The notes below the pieces were generated by a model. The model was given only the letters and a program-made list of their open reading frames with translations, was not told the DNA's origin and ran no database searches. DNA of 64,000 bases from positions 17,499,763 through 17,563,762 of the forward strand of contig OX463865.1 in assembly GCA_949825065.1 (NCBI GenBank), given 5' to 3'. Both the position numbers and the translations under genes were made by a program. The first letter of the stretch is position 1; every line of letters starts with the position of its first letter. Shown here in pieces: positions 22,202 through 35,000 of the stretch. This DNA is from Odontocerum albicorne (lineage: Eukaryota; Arthropoda; Insecta; Trichoptera; Odontoceridae).

Positions 22202-24666
22202 TTATATTAGACAGTGGCCAAAGTGTAAAAAGTTGTAATCTGAAAAGAAATAATTTTCAAATGAAATTAAATAATTTATCAAAGGTTTAACTGTGTAACC
22301 CTCCGTATGAGAGAAATTATTAAATTCCTTAATGGGTAGTCATGAGCAGTAGGACATTTAACTAAAAACAATTACAAAATTATCAAGCTTACCATCGTTA
22401 TGTTCACAGTTATAATTGTGCATTTCACAATCCATGAAGAACGTCATTCTGTACAAATTGCTATTTATGCCACAAGTGAACATAGGCATATGGCATTGAA
22501 TTATACAAAGATTTGCCAAACTCGCCCCTACGACTGAAATTCAGAACAAGATTATTAAACAAATAGAAAAAAGCGATACGTTGTCTGAATCCAAAAGGTT
22601 ATCGTATGTTCCTTATGTTAACTCTGCTTACAGACGTATGAATATATTTTCTTTCCAAAAATTTTACTGTAGGAATAGGAAGGTAGTGACTCCGGATAAT
22701 AGATTGAGTACTTTTCCGCATTTATATGTAATAATAATAATACTAGGCAAGTCCAGAAAGTAAGTGTACTGAATTTTTGTAGGTTACAATTTTTTTTATT
22801 TAAACAAAAAAATTACGTGGTTACCGTAGTACATACATATGTAAGCTATTTTTCGACATAGTCGCCATTCCTCTCAATGCAGGTGGTGAAGCGGGGTATC
22901 AACTTTTTGATGCCTTCCTCGAAGTAGTTTCCCGCCAACCCCTCCGTCCATTTCTCCACCTCCTCCTTTACCTCCTTGTCGATTGAAAACCTTTTTCCAC
23001 CCATGTGCCGCTTCAGGGAGGTAAAGAGATAGTAATCTGAAGGTGCTAGGTCAGGGGAATGCGCGGGATGGTTCAGGACATCCCATTTAAACGAGGCGAG
23101 CAGTTCCTTCGTGGCGTTGGCCGTGTGTGGTCTGGCATTTTCGTGCAGCAGGCAGACTACCTTTGTCAGCATGCATCTCCTCTTGTTCTGAATCGCCCTC
23201 CGCAATTTTTGAGGGTCTCACAGTATCTTGCAGAGTTGATGGTCTCCCCTTGAGGCATATATTCAATTAAAATTATGCCTTGACAGTCCCAAAACAATTT
23301 CGTCAATTTCGTCAGTCACAATTGAAGGTCTTCCGCTCCTCTGATCATCATGCACAGACGTACGACCGTTTTTAAACTCGCGACACCACTTGTACACACT
23401 CGTACGATTCATAGCTTTATCACCATATGCAGTTTTCACCTTATTATAAACCTCAACCGGAGGTTTTCCCTTCCAAACGAAATAACGGATGACGCCGCGT
23501 ATTTCGCACTTGGCGGGAGATTGGATTTACATTTTTCACGAAACATGTTGTCGCGTCGACACTTCTCAACGTACTGACCTCAAACCGGTCTCGTTGCGGA
23601 GAGGAAGGGTCAGGCTACACGGAAGTGTAGCCAACATGTCGAAAATAAAATCCATCCGGTCGTGAGAGTCTCAGTACACTTACTTTCTGGATACGCCTCG
23701 TATATTTGAAATGAAAACTACAAAATTATTACAACCAAAATGTTGAGTGTAAGAATAGGAAGATGGTTACTCCGGACATTAGATTGTGTGCTTTTTCAAA
23801 TTTGTGAATGATAAAATAAGATATTTGGAAAGAATACTTCAAAAATATTATTAAAAAAAATGTTTAGTGTTAGAATAGGAAAGTGGTGACTCCGGACATT
23901 ACGTTGTGTACTTTTACAAATGTTTATTTGATAAGAATAAGATATTTGGAAAGAAAAGTGTAAAAGTATAACAAAAGTTAGAAGACGAACTACAAAGACA
24001 TGTCATAGATCTCCCGATGTGTTATAGTAATCTATCCGACGATGTACTTTGATAAGTCTTCCCAAAATGGGGTGTCTTCAAGTGCTTCCTAATGGGGTGT
24101 CTTCAAGTGCTTCCTAATGGGTTGTCTTCAAGTGCTTCCTAATGGGTTGTCTTCAAGTGCTTCCTAATGGGTTGTCTTCAAGTGCTTCCTAATGGGTTGT
24201 CTTCAAGTGTTTCCTAATGGGTTGTCTTCAAGTGCTTCCTAATGGGTTGTCTTCAAGTGCTTCCTAATGGGTTGTCTTCAAGTGCTTCCTAATGGGTTGT
24301 CTTCAAGTGCTTCCTAATGGGTTGTCTTCAAGTGTTTCCTAATGGGTTGTCTTCAAGTGCTTCCTAATGGGTTGTCTTCAAGTGCTTCCTAATGGGTTGT
24401 CTTCAAGTGCTTCCTAATGGGTTGTCTTCAAGTGCTTCCTAATGGGTTGTCTTCAAGTGCTTCCTAATGGGTTGTCTTCAAGTGCTTCCTAATGGGTTGT
24501 CTTCAAGTGTTTCCTAATGGGTTGTCTTCAAGTGCTTCCTAATGGGTTGTCTTCAAGTGCTTCCTAATGCTACAAACGCCGAATTTAACTAAAAACGAAT
24601 AAAAAAATGTATAATATTTCATAAAAATGTATACATACGACAAGCCAATATGAGGAGAATTTTCAT
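22202..24666 (-). CDS. Kazal-like single-domain secreted protein, gene A (3 exons)
   Basis: Exons on the minus strand: 24639-24666, 22393-22533 and 22202-22239. Donors are GTATGT and GTAAGC; acceptors end GAATTTCAG and TCTTTTCAG; all introns are phase 1. The 68-residue product begins MKILLILACLVGASLA, a signal peptide, then has six cysteines: C-x3-C-x6-C-x14-C-x6-C-x13-C (for example NLCIIQCHMPMFTC, DCEMHNYNC, FLHFGHC). This fits insect Kazal domains, which often inhibit serine proteases outside the cell. The loop between cysteines 2 and 3 is one residue shorter than in genes C and D. Intron 1 holds a mariner and a 25-bp minisatellite. A TATAAATA box lies upstream and AATAAA follows the stop. 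The model is inferred without transcripts. Confidence 0.8.
22743..23700 (-). mobile_element. Deleted mariner inside intron 1 of gene A
   Basis: Ends are CTAGGCAAGTCCAGAAAGTA (left) and, inverted, CGAGGCGTATCCAGAAAGTA, with TA on both sides (22741-22742 and 23701-23702). On the minus strand it keeps the HTH part (IRGVIRYFVWKGKPPVEVYN, GRTSVHDDQRSGRPSIVTDE) and the C-terminal part (22846-23205: ARPHTANATKELLASF, SPDLAPSDYYLF). The middle with the first catalytic Asp is missing, and the second Asp is Glu (LLHEN). It interrupts a 120-bp minisatellite unit. It cannot encode active transposase. Confidence 0.9.
24068..24569. repeat. 25-bp minisatellite, 20 copies, in intron 1 of gene A
   Basis: The unit is GGGTTGTCTTCAAGTGCTTC plus CTAAT. 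Units 6, 11 and 18 carry GTGTTTCC instead of GTGCTTCC. Units C and D have a single copy of this sequence (near 50085 and 60178), so the array arose by local expansion. Confidence 0.95.
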
Positions 24667-24722
24667 TGTTTTAAATGTATAATACTTTAAAGACAAAGGT
24701 ACGTGAAGTGAAATATATGGTA

Positions 24723-24730
24723 TATTTATA
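24723..24730 (-). promoter_or_regulatory. TATA box of Kazal gene A
   Basis: TATAAATA on the minus strand, 57 bases upstream of the ATG. The same box at the same place is found in the other copies. Confidence 0.6.
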
Positions 24731-24889
24731 TGATGCCAACGTACGGTATTGCGCAATTTTAGACATTAGTTCAAGTCAGGGCTGCATTTAGATTTTTTTT
24801 TTTTACTATTCACAAGAATAGTAATTAAAAAATGTACATCGTTAAAATAAAAAAGATAACTGTAGAGTAAAATATCTTTATACGAAGGG

Positions 24890-24892
<3 letters not shown>

Positions 24893-24930
<38 letters not shown>
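24893..24930. repeat. (TTA)n microsatellite
   Basis: Uninterrupted TTA/TAT triplets, about 11 copies. Also at 41810-41847. Confidence 0.9.
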
Positions 24931-25129
24931 ACATGACAAGAAATATACACAATTTGAGAAAAAACAACAGGTAATTTGATTTGGACATATAATTTTAATG
25001 GATCTGGGTTTGTTGCCTTTCATTTGTCGTATCCCCAGTAAACTAGGCTTTTGCCTGTATCTCACTGAGGATATTTAGCATGAAAAAATAAATCGATACT
25101 TCTTTCCGATTTTTGATAACACAAAAAAA

Positions 25130-25480
25130 CCCCGTTGCACGCTCTCATCAACCTGACAAACAGTGACACTCAACTACAACTGGAAACATCTTGCGAAACT
25201 CAACTCCTCACACAACATCACTCCAGAAAGACCAAAAATATTCATCCCACAATATACCGCACACAATCATAAGAATAAAAATCGAAACAAATTCAAAACA
25301 AAAAAAAAGAAGAAAAAAAGAAAGAAAAACACACAGAAACACAAAAACAACCCAAATTAAAACAACAAGAAGAGACCCACACTCACGAGCTCACATAAAT
25401 CCTTGGTTGCTACTTAAGGTTTGAGACAGACAAGTAAAAATAAATATTTATCATCGAAAATGGCTTGAAAATGTATTAGA
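25130..25480. other. A-rich non-coding stretch
   Basis: Adenine-rich on the plus strand with short Lys/Asn-rich ORFs. No gene. Identical in copy B near 42.05-42.40 kb. Confidence 0.5.
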
Positions 25481-25589
25481 GTTAATGGTGAATATGTTGT
25501 AATGGAAAAACAAAACATGTTTTTCCCCTTTTTCCTCTTAATTCCCCGAATTTATTGACCTTCCCTCGTGTATGCAAGTCCTTTAATGA

Positions 25590-26583
25590 AGTCGTATCTA
25601 AAAAATATTTTATTCAAAGTATTGCCCATCGCTTGTTATACATTTTTCCCATCTCTCTGCCAATTTGTGGATGCCACGCCAAAAAAACTGTTGCTCTTTT
25701 GAGGCAAACCAATCATCGAGCCATTTTCGTACATTTTCGTAAGAAGTGAAGCGCTGCTCAGTAAGTGCGTGTCCCATCGAAGCAAATAAGTAGTAATCGG
25801 ATGGAGCCAAGTCTGGTGAGAAAGCGGCATGCGAAAGTATTATTCAACTAAACGCCTCAATCGTTTCCTTGACCGGTTTTGCTGTGTGCGATGGTGCATT
25901 ATCATGAAGCAAAATCATTTTGTGTTGCCTTTTTTGATATTCTGGTCGTTTTTCAAGCAAGGCTTGGTTCAAATCCATCATTTGTTGTCGGTAGCGTTCA
26001 GTATTAACGGTTTCGCCAGGTTTTAGCAGCTCATAATATAACATATAACACTCTTCTGATTCCACCAAACACAGAGCATTGTCTTACGTCCATAGCGATC
26101 TGGCCTTACAGTCGATGTCGCTGGTTTGCTTGGAGTTACCCATGATCTTTTAAGCTTAGGATTCTCGAAATAAATCCATTTTTCATCGCCAGTCACAATT
26201 CGATGGAGAAATGATTTTCTTTTGTACCTGGCGAGCAGCATTTCGCAAGTGGTTTTTCGTTTTTCCTGCTGTCACTTTCGGTTTTCATTCAGTTCATGTG
26301 GAACCCATTTTCCCACTTTCTGAATCTTTCCCATGGCTTTCAAACGTGTGGAGACGGCTTATTGTGTCATATTTAATTAATCCGCTAGTGGTTGTTGCGT
26401 TTGAGCGTCATCCTCATCCAACAATGCTTGCACTTCGGCGTCTTCAAACTTTCTCGGTGGTCTTCCACGTTCTTCGTTTCTCACGTCAAAACTGCCACTT
26501 TTGATTTTTTTAAACAACTTAAAGCACTGTGATTTACCAAGACCATGCTCAACGTCGATGCGATTTTGCAGCAGTTTTCCCAC
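25590..26583 (-). mobile_element. Mauritiana-type mariner transposase remnant (copy A)
   Basis: On the minus strand, in order: FKKIKSGSFDVRNEERGRPP and FEDAEVQALLDEDDAQTQQ (26.4-26.5 kb), YKRKSFLHRIVTGDEKWIYF (near 26.2 kb), RQHKMILLHDNAPSHTAKPV (near 25.9 kb), then APSDYYLFASMGHALTEQRF and a YFE end at 25610. These match the mauritiana (Mos1-like) subfamily with DD34D residues present. Frameshifts separate the pieces and the extreme N-terminus is replaced by locus DNA near 26583. It is defective. Confidence 0.85.
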
Positions 26584-26715
26584 GTGCACAAATTGTGGGT
26601 TATGCAAAATAAAGCTATGCAAACCATAATGTATACGCCGTAATTAGTTAACAACAAAAGGCTTCATGAATACGGAGATCTTCCTCTCTGATCGAGAAGT
26701 TCTAAGGCTCACTTC

Positions 26716-27140
26716 CGAACCACCCCAAATCTCTGATAATCTCACTCTTAGACTACGAAGCGACCATTACTCTTGTTCATCCCAGACGCAGATAAATTTT
26801 ACGAACCACCTCACGTCCCCCGATCCGCAACAGTAAGTGCATAATTGCTCATCCTCATATTTATCATCGTCCTCGTGCTCGTCCTTTATTATTTTCAAAA
26901 TCATCCACTCATGCACACGCATACTTTCATAGATACACACTTATCCTCCTCAAACTGCAGGGCCTTCTCCTCACCCTTAAACTGCAGGACGGACATTGAC
27001 TTCTCGCTACTGTTAACCTTAGTACGGGTCTGGCTTCTATTGCGAGAGGTTTGTGAGATAATATTGATATGCAATAAAGTTCGTTTCTATTTCCCTCGAA
27101 AAGAAAATCATAATTGATATTCTCATAAATGCACAATGGA
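26716..27140. repeat. Locus block (copy 3 of 8)
   Basis: Same block as 11035-11480, with a shorter 3' end. Confidence 0.6.
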
Positions 27141-27269
27141 TAATTGTGTTCGTTTTTGTTTGACCATGATTTAAAAATGCTTGATTACGGCTGGAGGAAT
27201 TCAAATGGTCATCAAAATCATGTGATGATCATATCATATTTATTTTCTATAGTGTCGTTTGGTGAAAGA

Positions 27270-27900
27270 TGTGTATCAAAGGCATTATCATCCACACCAT
27301 TATCATTGTTTATATAATTAACATCACCATTATCATCATCGTCGTCACCATTAGCAAACAACATAACCATTGTCTCCATTATCATTGTCACCCTCATCAT
27401 CGTCACAAATGCATTATAATCCCCAGCACCATTATCGTTGTCACCATCAGCATAAACCAAAGGTACTTTTCCATTATTAACATCACCACCATGATGTGAA
27501 CATGAACAACCCTCATGATTATCACCGTCACCGTGTTCATTCTCTCCATTATGGTCATCTTCATCATTAACGTTATCATTGCCATTACCATTGTCGTCAT
27601 CATCATCATCAGGCTAACCATCATTTTTGTCACTATAATCACTATCACCATCATCATTGTTGCAATTCTCATTGTCACTATCATTATCACTGCCCTGATC
27701 ATCATTGCCAACATCACCATCGTCACTATCATTGTCATTATGATTATTATTATCATCGTCCCTATCATCATTATCACTATAATCACCATGATCATTGTCA
27801 TCGTCATCATGCTCTCTATTATCATCCTCCTTGGCAACATCATCATTATCAACATCATCATCAGTATTGTTACTATCTTGACTATTATTGCCATTATTAG
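27270..27900. repeat. Degenerate CAT/CAC/ATT triplet tract (long form)
   Basis: The longest triplet tract of copy A. ORFs of 149 (plus) and 163 (minus) residues, almost only Ile/Met/Val/Thr, are artefacts. Confidence 0.9.
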
Positions 27901-28199
27901 AAGTAAGAGCTGGTCGCTGTTTGTGTCTTGGATATTTATACATAAATGTGTTCGTACAAAGTAACATGGTTACAACTGAAAACTTCGTTAAACTTAAGTC
28001 ACGCATAATAACGGAAATGGCATCGTTTCATGACTAAACGCACTCCAACTGGGCCTCGTAGTCGAGAATCCTTTCGCCATTTCAATAAAAATTCAGTTGG
28101 AAAGCGAAGCTGGACCGTGCAGTTTGTTTATTAAGTGAATGAGCCGTTGCGCACCAGCAAGCTCACCGGCCACGCCACGCCACTGTACTGGATCCGATT

Positions 28200-28415
28200 G
28201 CATACCTGAAGCGAGATGATCGGAGCACACCGACATTTTTCCCCTTTATTTCCAAGAAAATATATTACCCAAGTCATATGTATCATTATACCTTAGCGGA
28301 AAAAATACGAATACTTAGCGGAAAAGGGAATAGCACAGTGTTGGGTTCGAACCGACGACCTTCCGCACGTAAGCTCAGTGCGTTACCACGCGGTCATGCA
28401 CCTCATGCACTCTAA
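28200..28415 (-). mobile_element. tRNA-headed SINE (family 2)
   Basis: The minus strand contains GGTCGTCGGTTCGAACCC and GACCGCGTGGTAACGCACTG. Same family as 18790-19020. Confidence 0.55.
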
Positions 28416-29214
28416 GACAACCCCGTCTGATTGGTTTTTTAACGTTTTGAGTTATTGTAGATTATCTGGAAGTCTCGTGTCGCTCTTTCTTCATTCTTTC
28501 TATAAAGGAACGGCGTTGCGTGGGATAATATAATGAATTAATCTTTATTTTCGTATCTGTTGATTAAACTACATCATAATACTGAGCATCGCCATCAACA
28601 TCACGATAAACATCATCATCTACTATCTCAGAATGCATCAAAAATCTTAAATAATCCATAATATGGAACAAGATAATAAACATATCTGAATCTACGAGCC
28701 TGAAGTCGAAAATAAATCTTGAAGATTAGGGTGTGGTCTCATCCCCATGTTTAAAATGACTCACAACGAAGCTCTCAATTCTTCTTCGTTTACATTTCTC
28801 CAGAAATTCCATATGGAATTAACATTACAAAGGTAGCATTTGAGGGGGAAATAAAACACAATACGAATATTCAAACTATAATGTATTTTGGTTCGTTTGA
28901 GGTCCTGTAGGAGTATATATGATCCTACACACGCTGCAGGCATACTGACCTAACCGATTAAACTGAGTTTGTAGGGTGACGTAAATATGTCCGAAGCCTC
29001 CTCATCCATCTTCACCTCGTAACAAGTTGAACTTATACAAAGCCATCATATGTAATCACATAACTTACGCTATTCTGCTCAGGGACCACGCGGCGAGGAC
29101 CCACGTGCACGAACTCTAGGTTATGCGAAATGAAGCTATAAACACCATAATGTATACACCGTTAGTAATTAACAACAAAAGGCTTCACGAATACAGATGT
29201 TCTACGGCTCACTT

Positions 29215-29590
29215 CCAAACCATTCCAAATCTCTGATAATCTCACTCTCAGACTACGAAGCGACCATTACTCTCGTTCATTCCAGACGCAAACAAATTTT
29301 ACGAACCACCTCACGTCCTCCATCCTCGTCCTCGTGCTTGTCCTCGTGCTCGTCCACTCATGCACACGCATACTTTCATAGATACACAATTCTCCTTCTT
29401 AAACTGCAGGGCCTCCTTCTCACCCTCAAACTGCAGGACGGACATTGACAACTCGCTACTGTTGACCTTAGTACTAGTCTACTTTCTATTGCTAGTGGTT
29501 TGTGAGATAATATTGATATGCAATAAAAGTTCGTTTCTATTTCCCTCTAAAGAAAATCAAAATTGATATTCTCATAAATGCATAATGGAC
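29215..29590. repeat. Locus block (copy 4 of 8)
   Basis: Same block as 17632-18120, followed by a short triplet tract (29737-30000). It then jumps directly to the ATAACACGTGCAATAAACC region. Confidence 0.6.
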
Positions 29591-30455
29591 TCAACCCACA
29601 AATAATTGTGTCCGGTTTTGTTTGACCATGATTTAAAATGGTTTGATGAAGGCTGGAGGAATACAAATGGTTATCGAAATCATAAAATGATCATACTCAT
29701 ATCATATTTATTTCCTATAGTGTCGTATATTGAAAGATGGGGGTCAAAGGCATTATCATCGACACCATTATCATTGTTTCTTTAATTAAAATCACTATTT
29801 TTATCATCGTCGTCATCATTAGCACACAACATAACCATTGTCTCCATTATCACCGTCACCCTCATCATCGTCACAATCATCACTGTCACTATAATCACCA
29901 TCATCGTCGTCACCATCAGCATAAACCATAGGTACTTTTATCCTCGCCTATACATTATCATTCTTCTTGGCATCATCATCATTGTCAACATCATCTCTCT
30001 CATAATAACACGTGCAATAAACCATCCTCCATTCCATGTTGTTTTTAATAGGCAATCCACCCAAACTAGGATGATTTCTGCCACCGAATTCAAGTCATTA
30101 TGTAATTATATGAGACAATATAATATAAAACCAATTTTAAAAAATGCAGATTCACGAAAAAATAGTCAGCATATTAAAAAATATATATCCCAAAAACACG
30201 TAGATAAGTTGATGAGTGCATTCAAACGTTCCCAGTCTTAGAAGAAAATGTTCCTTTACTTTTGGTAATGTGATATTAAATATGTCAACATCCGAAGCAG
30301 TCCCATGCAAAAGAGTTAAGGTCCTTCCAACAGGCACAGCGGCTGGGAGATATAAAAATAGCGAGACGTAGCCTGAATTCAAAAGTTAATCGTCTGCTAC
30401 TTATGTTAACTCTGCTAACAGACGTATGCATATTTTTATTCTCTTAATTTTTTTT

Positions 30456-31640
30456 TCAAAAAGTTGTGTGTAAGAATAGGAAGGTGGTAACTCCGGACCA
30501 TATGTGGTAACTCGGAACTCCGAAATAAGATATTTGGAAAGAATACTGCAAAAATATTACAAAAAAATGTTGAGTGTAAGAATAGGAAGATGGTGACTCC
30601 GGATAATAGATTGAGTACTTTTCCGCATTTATATGTAATAAGAATAAGATATTTAAAATGAAAACCACAAAAATATTACAACAAAAATGTTGAGTGTAAG
30701 AATAGGAAGATGGTGACTCCGGATAATAGATTGAGTACTTTTCCGCATTTATATGTAATAAGAATAAGATATTTAAAATGAAAACCACAAAAATATTACA
30801 ACAAAAATGTTGAGTGTAAGAATAGGAAGATGGTGACTCCGGATAATAGATTGAGTACTTTTCCGCATTTATATGTAATAAGAATAAGATATTTAAAATG
30901 AAAACCACAAAAATATTACAACAAAAATGTTGAGTGTAAGAATAGGAAGATGGTGACTCCGGATAATAGATTGAGTACTTTTCCGCATTTATATGTAATA
31001 AGAATAAGATATTTAAAATGAAAACCACAAAAATATTACAACAAAAATGTTGAGTGTAAGAATAGGAAGATGGTGACTCCGGATAATAGATTGAGTACTT
31101 TTCCGCATTTATATGTAATAAGAATAAGATATTTAAAATGAAAACCACAAAAATATTACAAAAAAATGTTGAGTGTAAGAATAGGAAGATGGTGACTCCG
31201 GATAATAGATTGAGTACTTTTCCGCATTTATATGTAATAAGAATAAGATATTTAAAATGAAAACCACAAAAATATTACAACAAAAATGTTGAGTGTAAGA
31301 ATAGGAAGATGGTGACTCCGGATAATAGATTGAGTACTTTTCCGCATTTATATGTAATAAGAATAAGATATTTAAAATGAAAACCACAAAAATATTACAA
31401 CAAAAATGTTGAGTGTAAGAATAGGAAGATGGTGACTCCGGATAATAGATTGAGTACTTTTCCGCATTTATATGTAATAAGAATAAGATATTTAAAATGA
31501 AAACCACAAAAATATTACTACAAAAATGTTGAGTGTAAGAATAGGAAGATGGTGACTCCGGACATTAGATTATGTGCTTTTTCAAATTTGTGTGTGATAA
31601 AAATAAGATATTTGGAAAGAATACTTCAAAAATATTATAA
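30456..31640. repeat. 120-bp minisatellite, 8 near-identical units (copy B)
   Basis: Same array as 13915-14760 but with three more units. One unit boundary (31160-31170) is 3 bp shorter, which splits the artificial ORF into 230 and 124 residues. Confidence 0.95.
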
Positions 31641-31824
31641 AAAAAATGTTGGTGGTTTCTCTGGACATTACATTGTGTACTTTTTAAAATGTTTATGGGA
31701 TTAGATTTTTAATTTGATATTTTCGACCCCCGGTTGACTATAGATTACACAATCCACGAATAAAGGAATTTAACTGTTTATCATTAACTAATACAAAATG
31801 TATTTTATAAAAATGTATCCATAC

Positions 31825-31852
31825 GACAAGCCAATACGAGGAGAATTTTCAT
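31825..31852 (-). pseudogene. Kazal gene remnant: exon 1 only (copy B)
   Basis: Same as 14929-14956: MKILLVLAC then a GTATGG donor, with exons 2 and 3 deleted at the same junction (near 30.35 kb). The deletion therefore precedes the 16.9-kb duplication. Confidence 0.75.
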
Positions 31853-32419
31853 TGTTTTAAATGTATAATACTCTAAACACAAAGGTATATGAAGTGAAAT
31901 ATATATTTATACAATACCGACTTAAGGTATTGTGCAATTTTACGAGTAGACATTAATTCAAGTCAGGGCTGGATTTAGAATTGATTATTTTTTAACTATT
32001 CACAATACATAATTTAAAATATGCATCGTTAAAATAAAAAAGAGAATTGTAGAGTACAAGAACTTAATATTGCAACGAAATATCAATTTTAAGATACATA
32101 GTTCTTACGACTCATTGCTTCACTACCATAAACAGTTTCAATCATTTCAAAACTTTCTGTGACACTTTTACATAATTTAAAACAAAGTTTGATGTTAGCA
32201 CGTTGCTCTTTTGTTCCTTTTCCGACCGAGGCGCAGAAGGTACTGTCAATCGTTACGTCATTACGAATGAACCGGCGATGCCAGCGCTTTCAAACTTTTA
32301 CAGAAGGTAGTCGTAATGTGTCGCTAGCTAACTCACTTATTTATCCACAGATGGCGATGGTGGTTACGCGTAAATAAAATCTGCCACCTTTCCCATTGAA
32401 CAGCCCGTGTATACATATA

Positions 32420-34034
32420 CGAGGTGAGGTCAATAAATTCGCGGAATAAAAACATTAAGGAGGGGGGGCGATTGTGCGCATGTGCGTGTTCCAATAATAT
32501 GACTCATTATTAGTTTAACAAATTTAAGTCTAATTTAGAGGGTATTGTTAAAGATATCGTCGGAAGAATATGTCAAACGTCAATAGCATCCCAAGTATGG
32601 AGTATCGCACCGTTATTTAATTTCTCACGAAATAAGGGCAAACAACTCAAATTATGTTGTAAGAAATGTTAGCGGTTTGTAGAGACTATTATTGCCTTTA
32701 AACATGGTTTACAAGATGCAGTCTTTTTAAACGAGGAGGAGAATCGATTGAAAACGACCTCCGACCAGGACGGCATATTGAGGCCACTTCAAACATCGTC
32801 AAAAAGTAGAAAAAAACTTGTTCTGGAGGATGCCCGCCTAAACAAATAACAGCTTGAGGTGATGATTGGAGTATCCCCTACAACCATTATGAATATCCTC
32901 CTCCAACATCTAGGGATGTCAAAAGTCAGTGCAAGGTTGGTGGGTACCCAGAATGTTCACGCCACTTCAAAAATAACAACACATTTGTACGAATGTTTAC
33001 CAGAGAGTACTACTCTAGTCTGCTAATACAGTAAAAATAAGCTGTGAAGTAAAAAAGGAGAGAAAAATGGACAAAAGGTGTGCTACTTTTGCATGACAAT
33101 GCATCCGTGCACAAAAGTAATTATGTATTGGCTGCTCTTCACAACTGTGGCTTTCAAACATTAAATCGCCCTACCTTACAGCCCAGCCGTAACATTACAG
33201 CCCAGACCTGGCTCCATCTGGCTATTATTTGTTTCCAAATATGAAAAAGTGACATTGAGGGAAGAAATGTACGGACGATGAAGAAGTTAAAAGTGTAATT
33301 TAATGCTTATTTTGAGGTCAGAAGCAAATCTTTTTCTTCGTGGGTATAAATAAGTTTATTGAAAGATCTGAAAATGTATCATAATATAAATAGGCCAAAA
33401 CCCGTACGGTAGTCGCCAAAGAACGAATACGAGAATTGAATTTTGAATACAAGAGAGCGAGAGAGGAATACTTCGAAACAGATTGAAATTATACTGAACG
33501 AACCGGTGTAAAAGGGGACGATGCTAATTTATTTTGAATTGTAATTCATTAAATAATTCATTTATTTCCTATTATATTGAACCTTAATATGACTTGTGTT
33601 TATTTATCTTATACTCTTTTTTTTAATGCAGACAACTATATGTGGCTTTTTCAAGATGTCGGAAACGCGAAAACATTAAAGTCAATATATCTGAAACAAG
33701 TCTTCAAGGAAAACTTTATCAACGATTTAAATTGAACAACAGAAATGTTTATACACAAAACATCACATCGTGTATAAAGAGATTTTGAGAATTATATTTC
33801 ATCAATCAAGATGTACCTTTTTTATTTTAAAGTTTAAACATTAATGAACCCAAAACACTTTAAACTGATTTTGCTCCATTCGGTATTTCAAAAACGTATA
33901 ATTTGTTTTACTTCCGTGAATATTTCACGGGCTGCAACTAGTTATAATTAATGGTGAATATGTTGTAATGGCAAAAAAAATGTGTTTTTTCCTATTTTTC
34001 CTCTTAATTCTCCGAATTTATTGACCTTACCTCG
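32420..34034 (+). mobile_element. Mariner-like element with terminal inverted repeats (copy B), defective
   Basis: Copy of 15524-17121. A 23-bp direct duplication around TACAGCCCAG near 33.18 kb makes it slightly longer. An N-terminal fragment lies on the minus strand at 32.09-32.36 kb. Confidence 0.75.
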
Positions 34035-34548
34035 TGTATATATGATATGTGCAAGTTCTTTAATGAAGTCGTATCTTATATTTCTGGAGCCTCTGACGTG
34101 ACTTCAACGGTGACAGCTGGGTAAAAACATTCCTTTTCAATTTTTAAGGCAGAACTTGGGGGGGGGGGCGGGGAAATAAAACACGATACGAATATTCAAA
34201 CTAAAATGTATTTTGGTTCATTTGAGGTCCTGGAGGAGTATATATGATCCTATACACGCCACAAGCATACTGACCTAACCAATTAAACTGGGTTCGTAGG
34301 GCGACGTAAATATGTCCGAGGTCTCCTCATCCATCTTCACCTCGTAACAAGTTGAACTTATACAAAGTCATCATACGTAATCAGATAACTTACGCTGTTC
34401 TGGTCTGGGACCACGCGGCCATGACCCACGTGCACGAACTCTAGGTTATGCGAAATGAAGCTATGCACACCATAATGTATACACCATTATTAATTAACAA
34501 CAAAAGGCTTCACGAATACAGATGTTCTACGGCTCACTTCCAAACCAT

Positions 34549-35000
34549 TCCAAATCTCTGATAATCTCACTCTCAGACTACGAAGCGACCATTACTCTTG
34601 TTCATCCCAGACGCAAACAAATTTTACGAGCCACGTCACGTCCCCCATCCTCGTCCTCGTGCTTGTCCTCGTGCTCGTCCACTCATGCACACGCATACTT
34701 TCATAGATACACATTTCACCTTCTTAAACTGCAGGGCCTCCTTCTCACCCTTAAACTGCAGGACGGACATTGACTACTCGCTACTGTTGAACTTAGTACG
34801 GGTCTGCTTTTTATTGTGAGAGGTTTGTGAGATAATATTGGTATGCAATAAAAGTTCGTTTTTATTTCCCTCTAAAGAAAATCAAAATTAATTTTCTCAT
34901 AAATGCACAATGGAATCAACCCACAAATAATTGTGTTCGGTTTTGTTTGACCATGATTTAAAAGGGTTTGATGAAGGCTGGAGGAATACAAATGGTTATC
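34549..35000. repeat. Locus block (copy 5 of 8)
   Basis: Copy of 17632-18120, followed by the triplet tract 35062-35370. Confidence 0.6.

Larger units (their letters stand above)
13680..30200. repeat. Recent tandem segmental duplication, copy A
   Basis: This segment is repeated by 30200-47100. The offset is 16,541 bp left of the 120-bp array, about 16,896 bp after it, and exactly 16,917 bp from 20.8 to 29.7 kb. I noticed only single-base differences in that last stretch (for example near 27219, 27431, 28431 and 28836). Breakpoints are approximate because the joined ends are themselves homologous. Confidence 0.9.

Noticed and set aside
24060..24570. CRISPR-like array
   Set aside because: The repeats are head to tail without spacers and the sequence is eukaryotic.
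27403..27964. Long ORFs of 149-163 residues on both strands (also at 44.3-44.9 and 53.2-53.8 kb)
   Set aside because: They consist almost entirely of Ile, Met, Val, Thr, Asp or Asn from a degenerate CAT/ATT triplet tract and are open on several frames at once.
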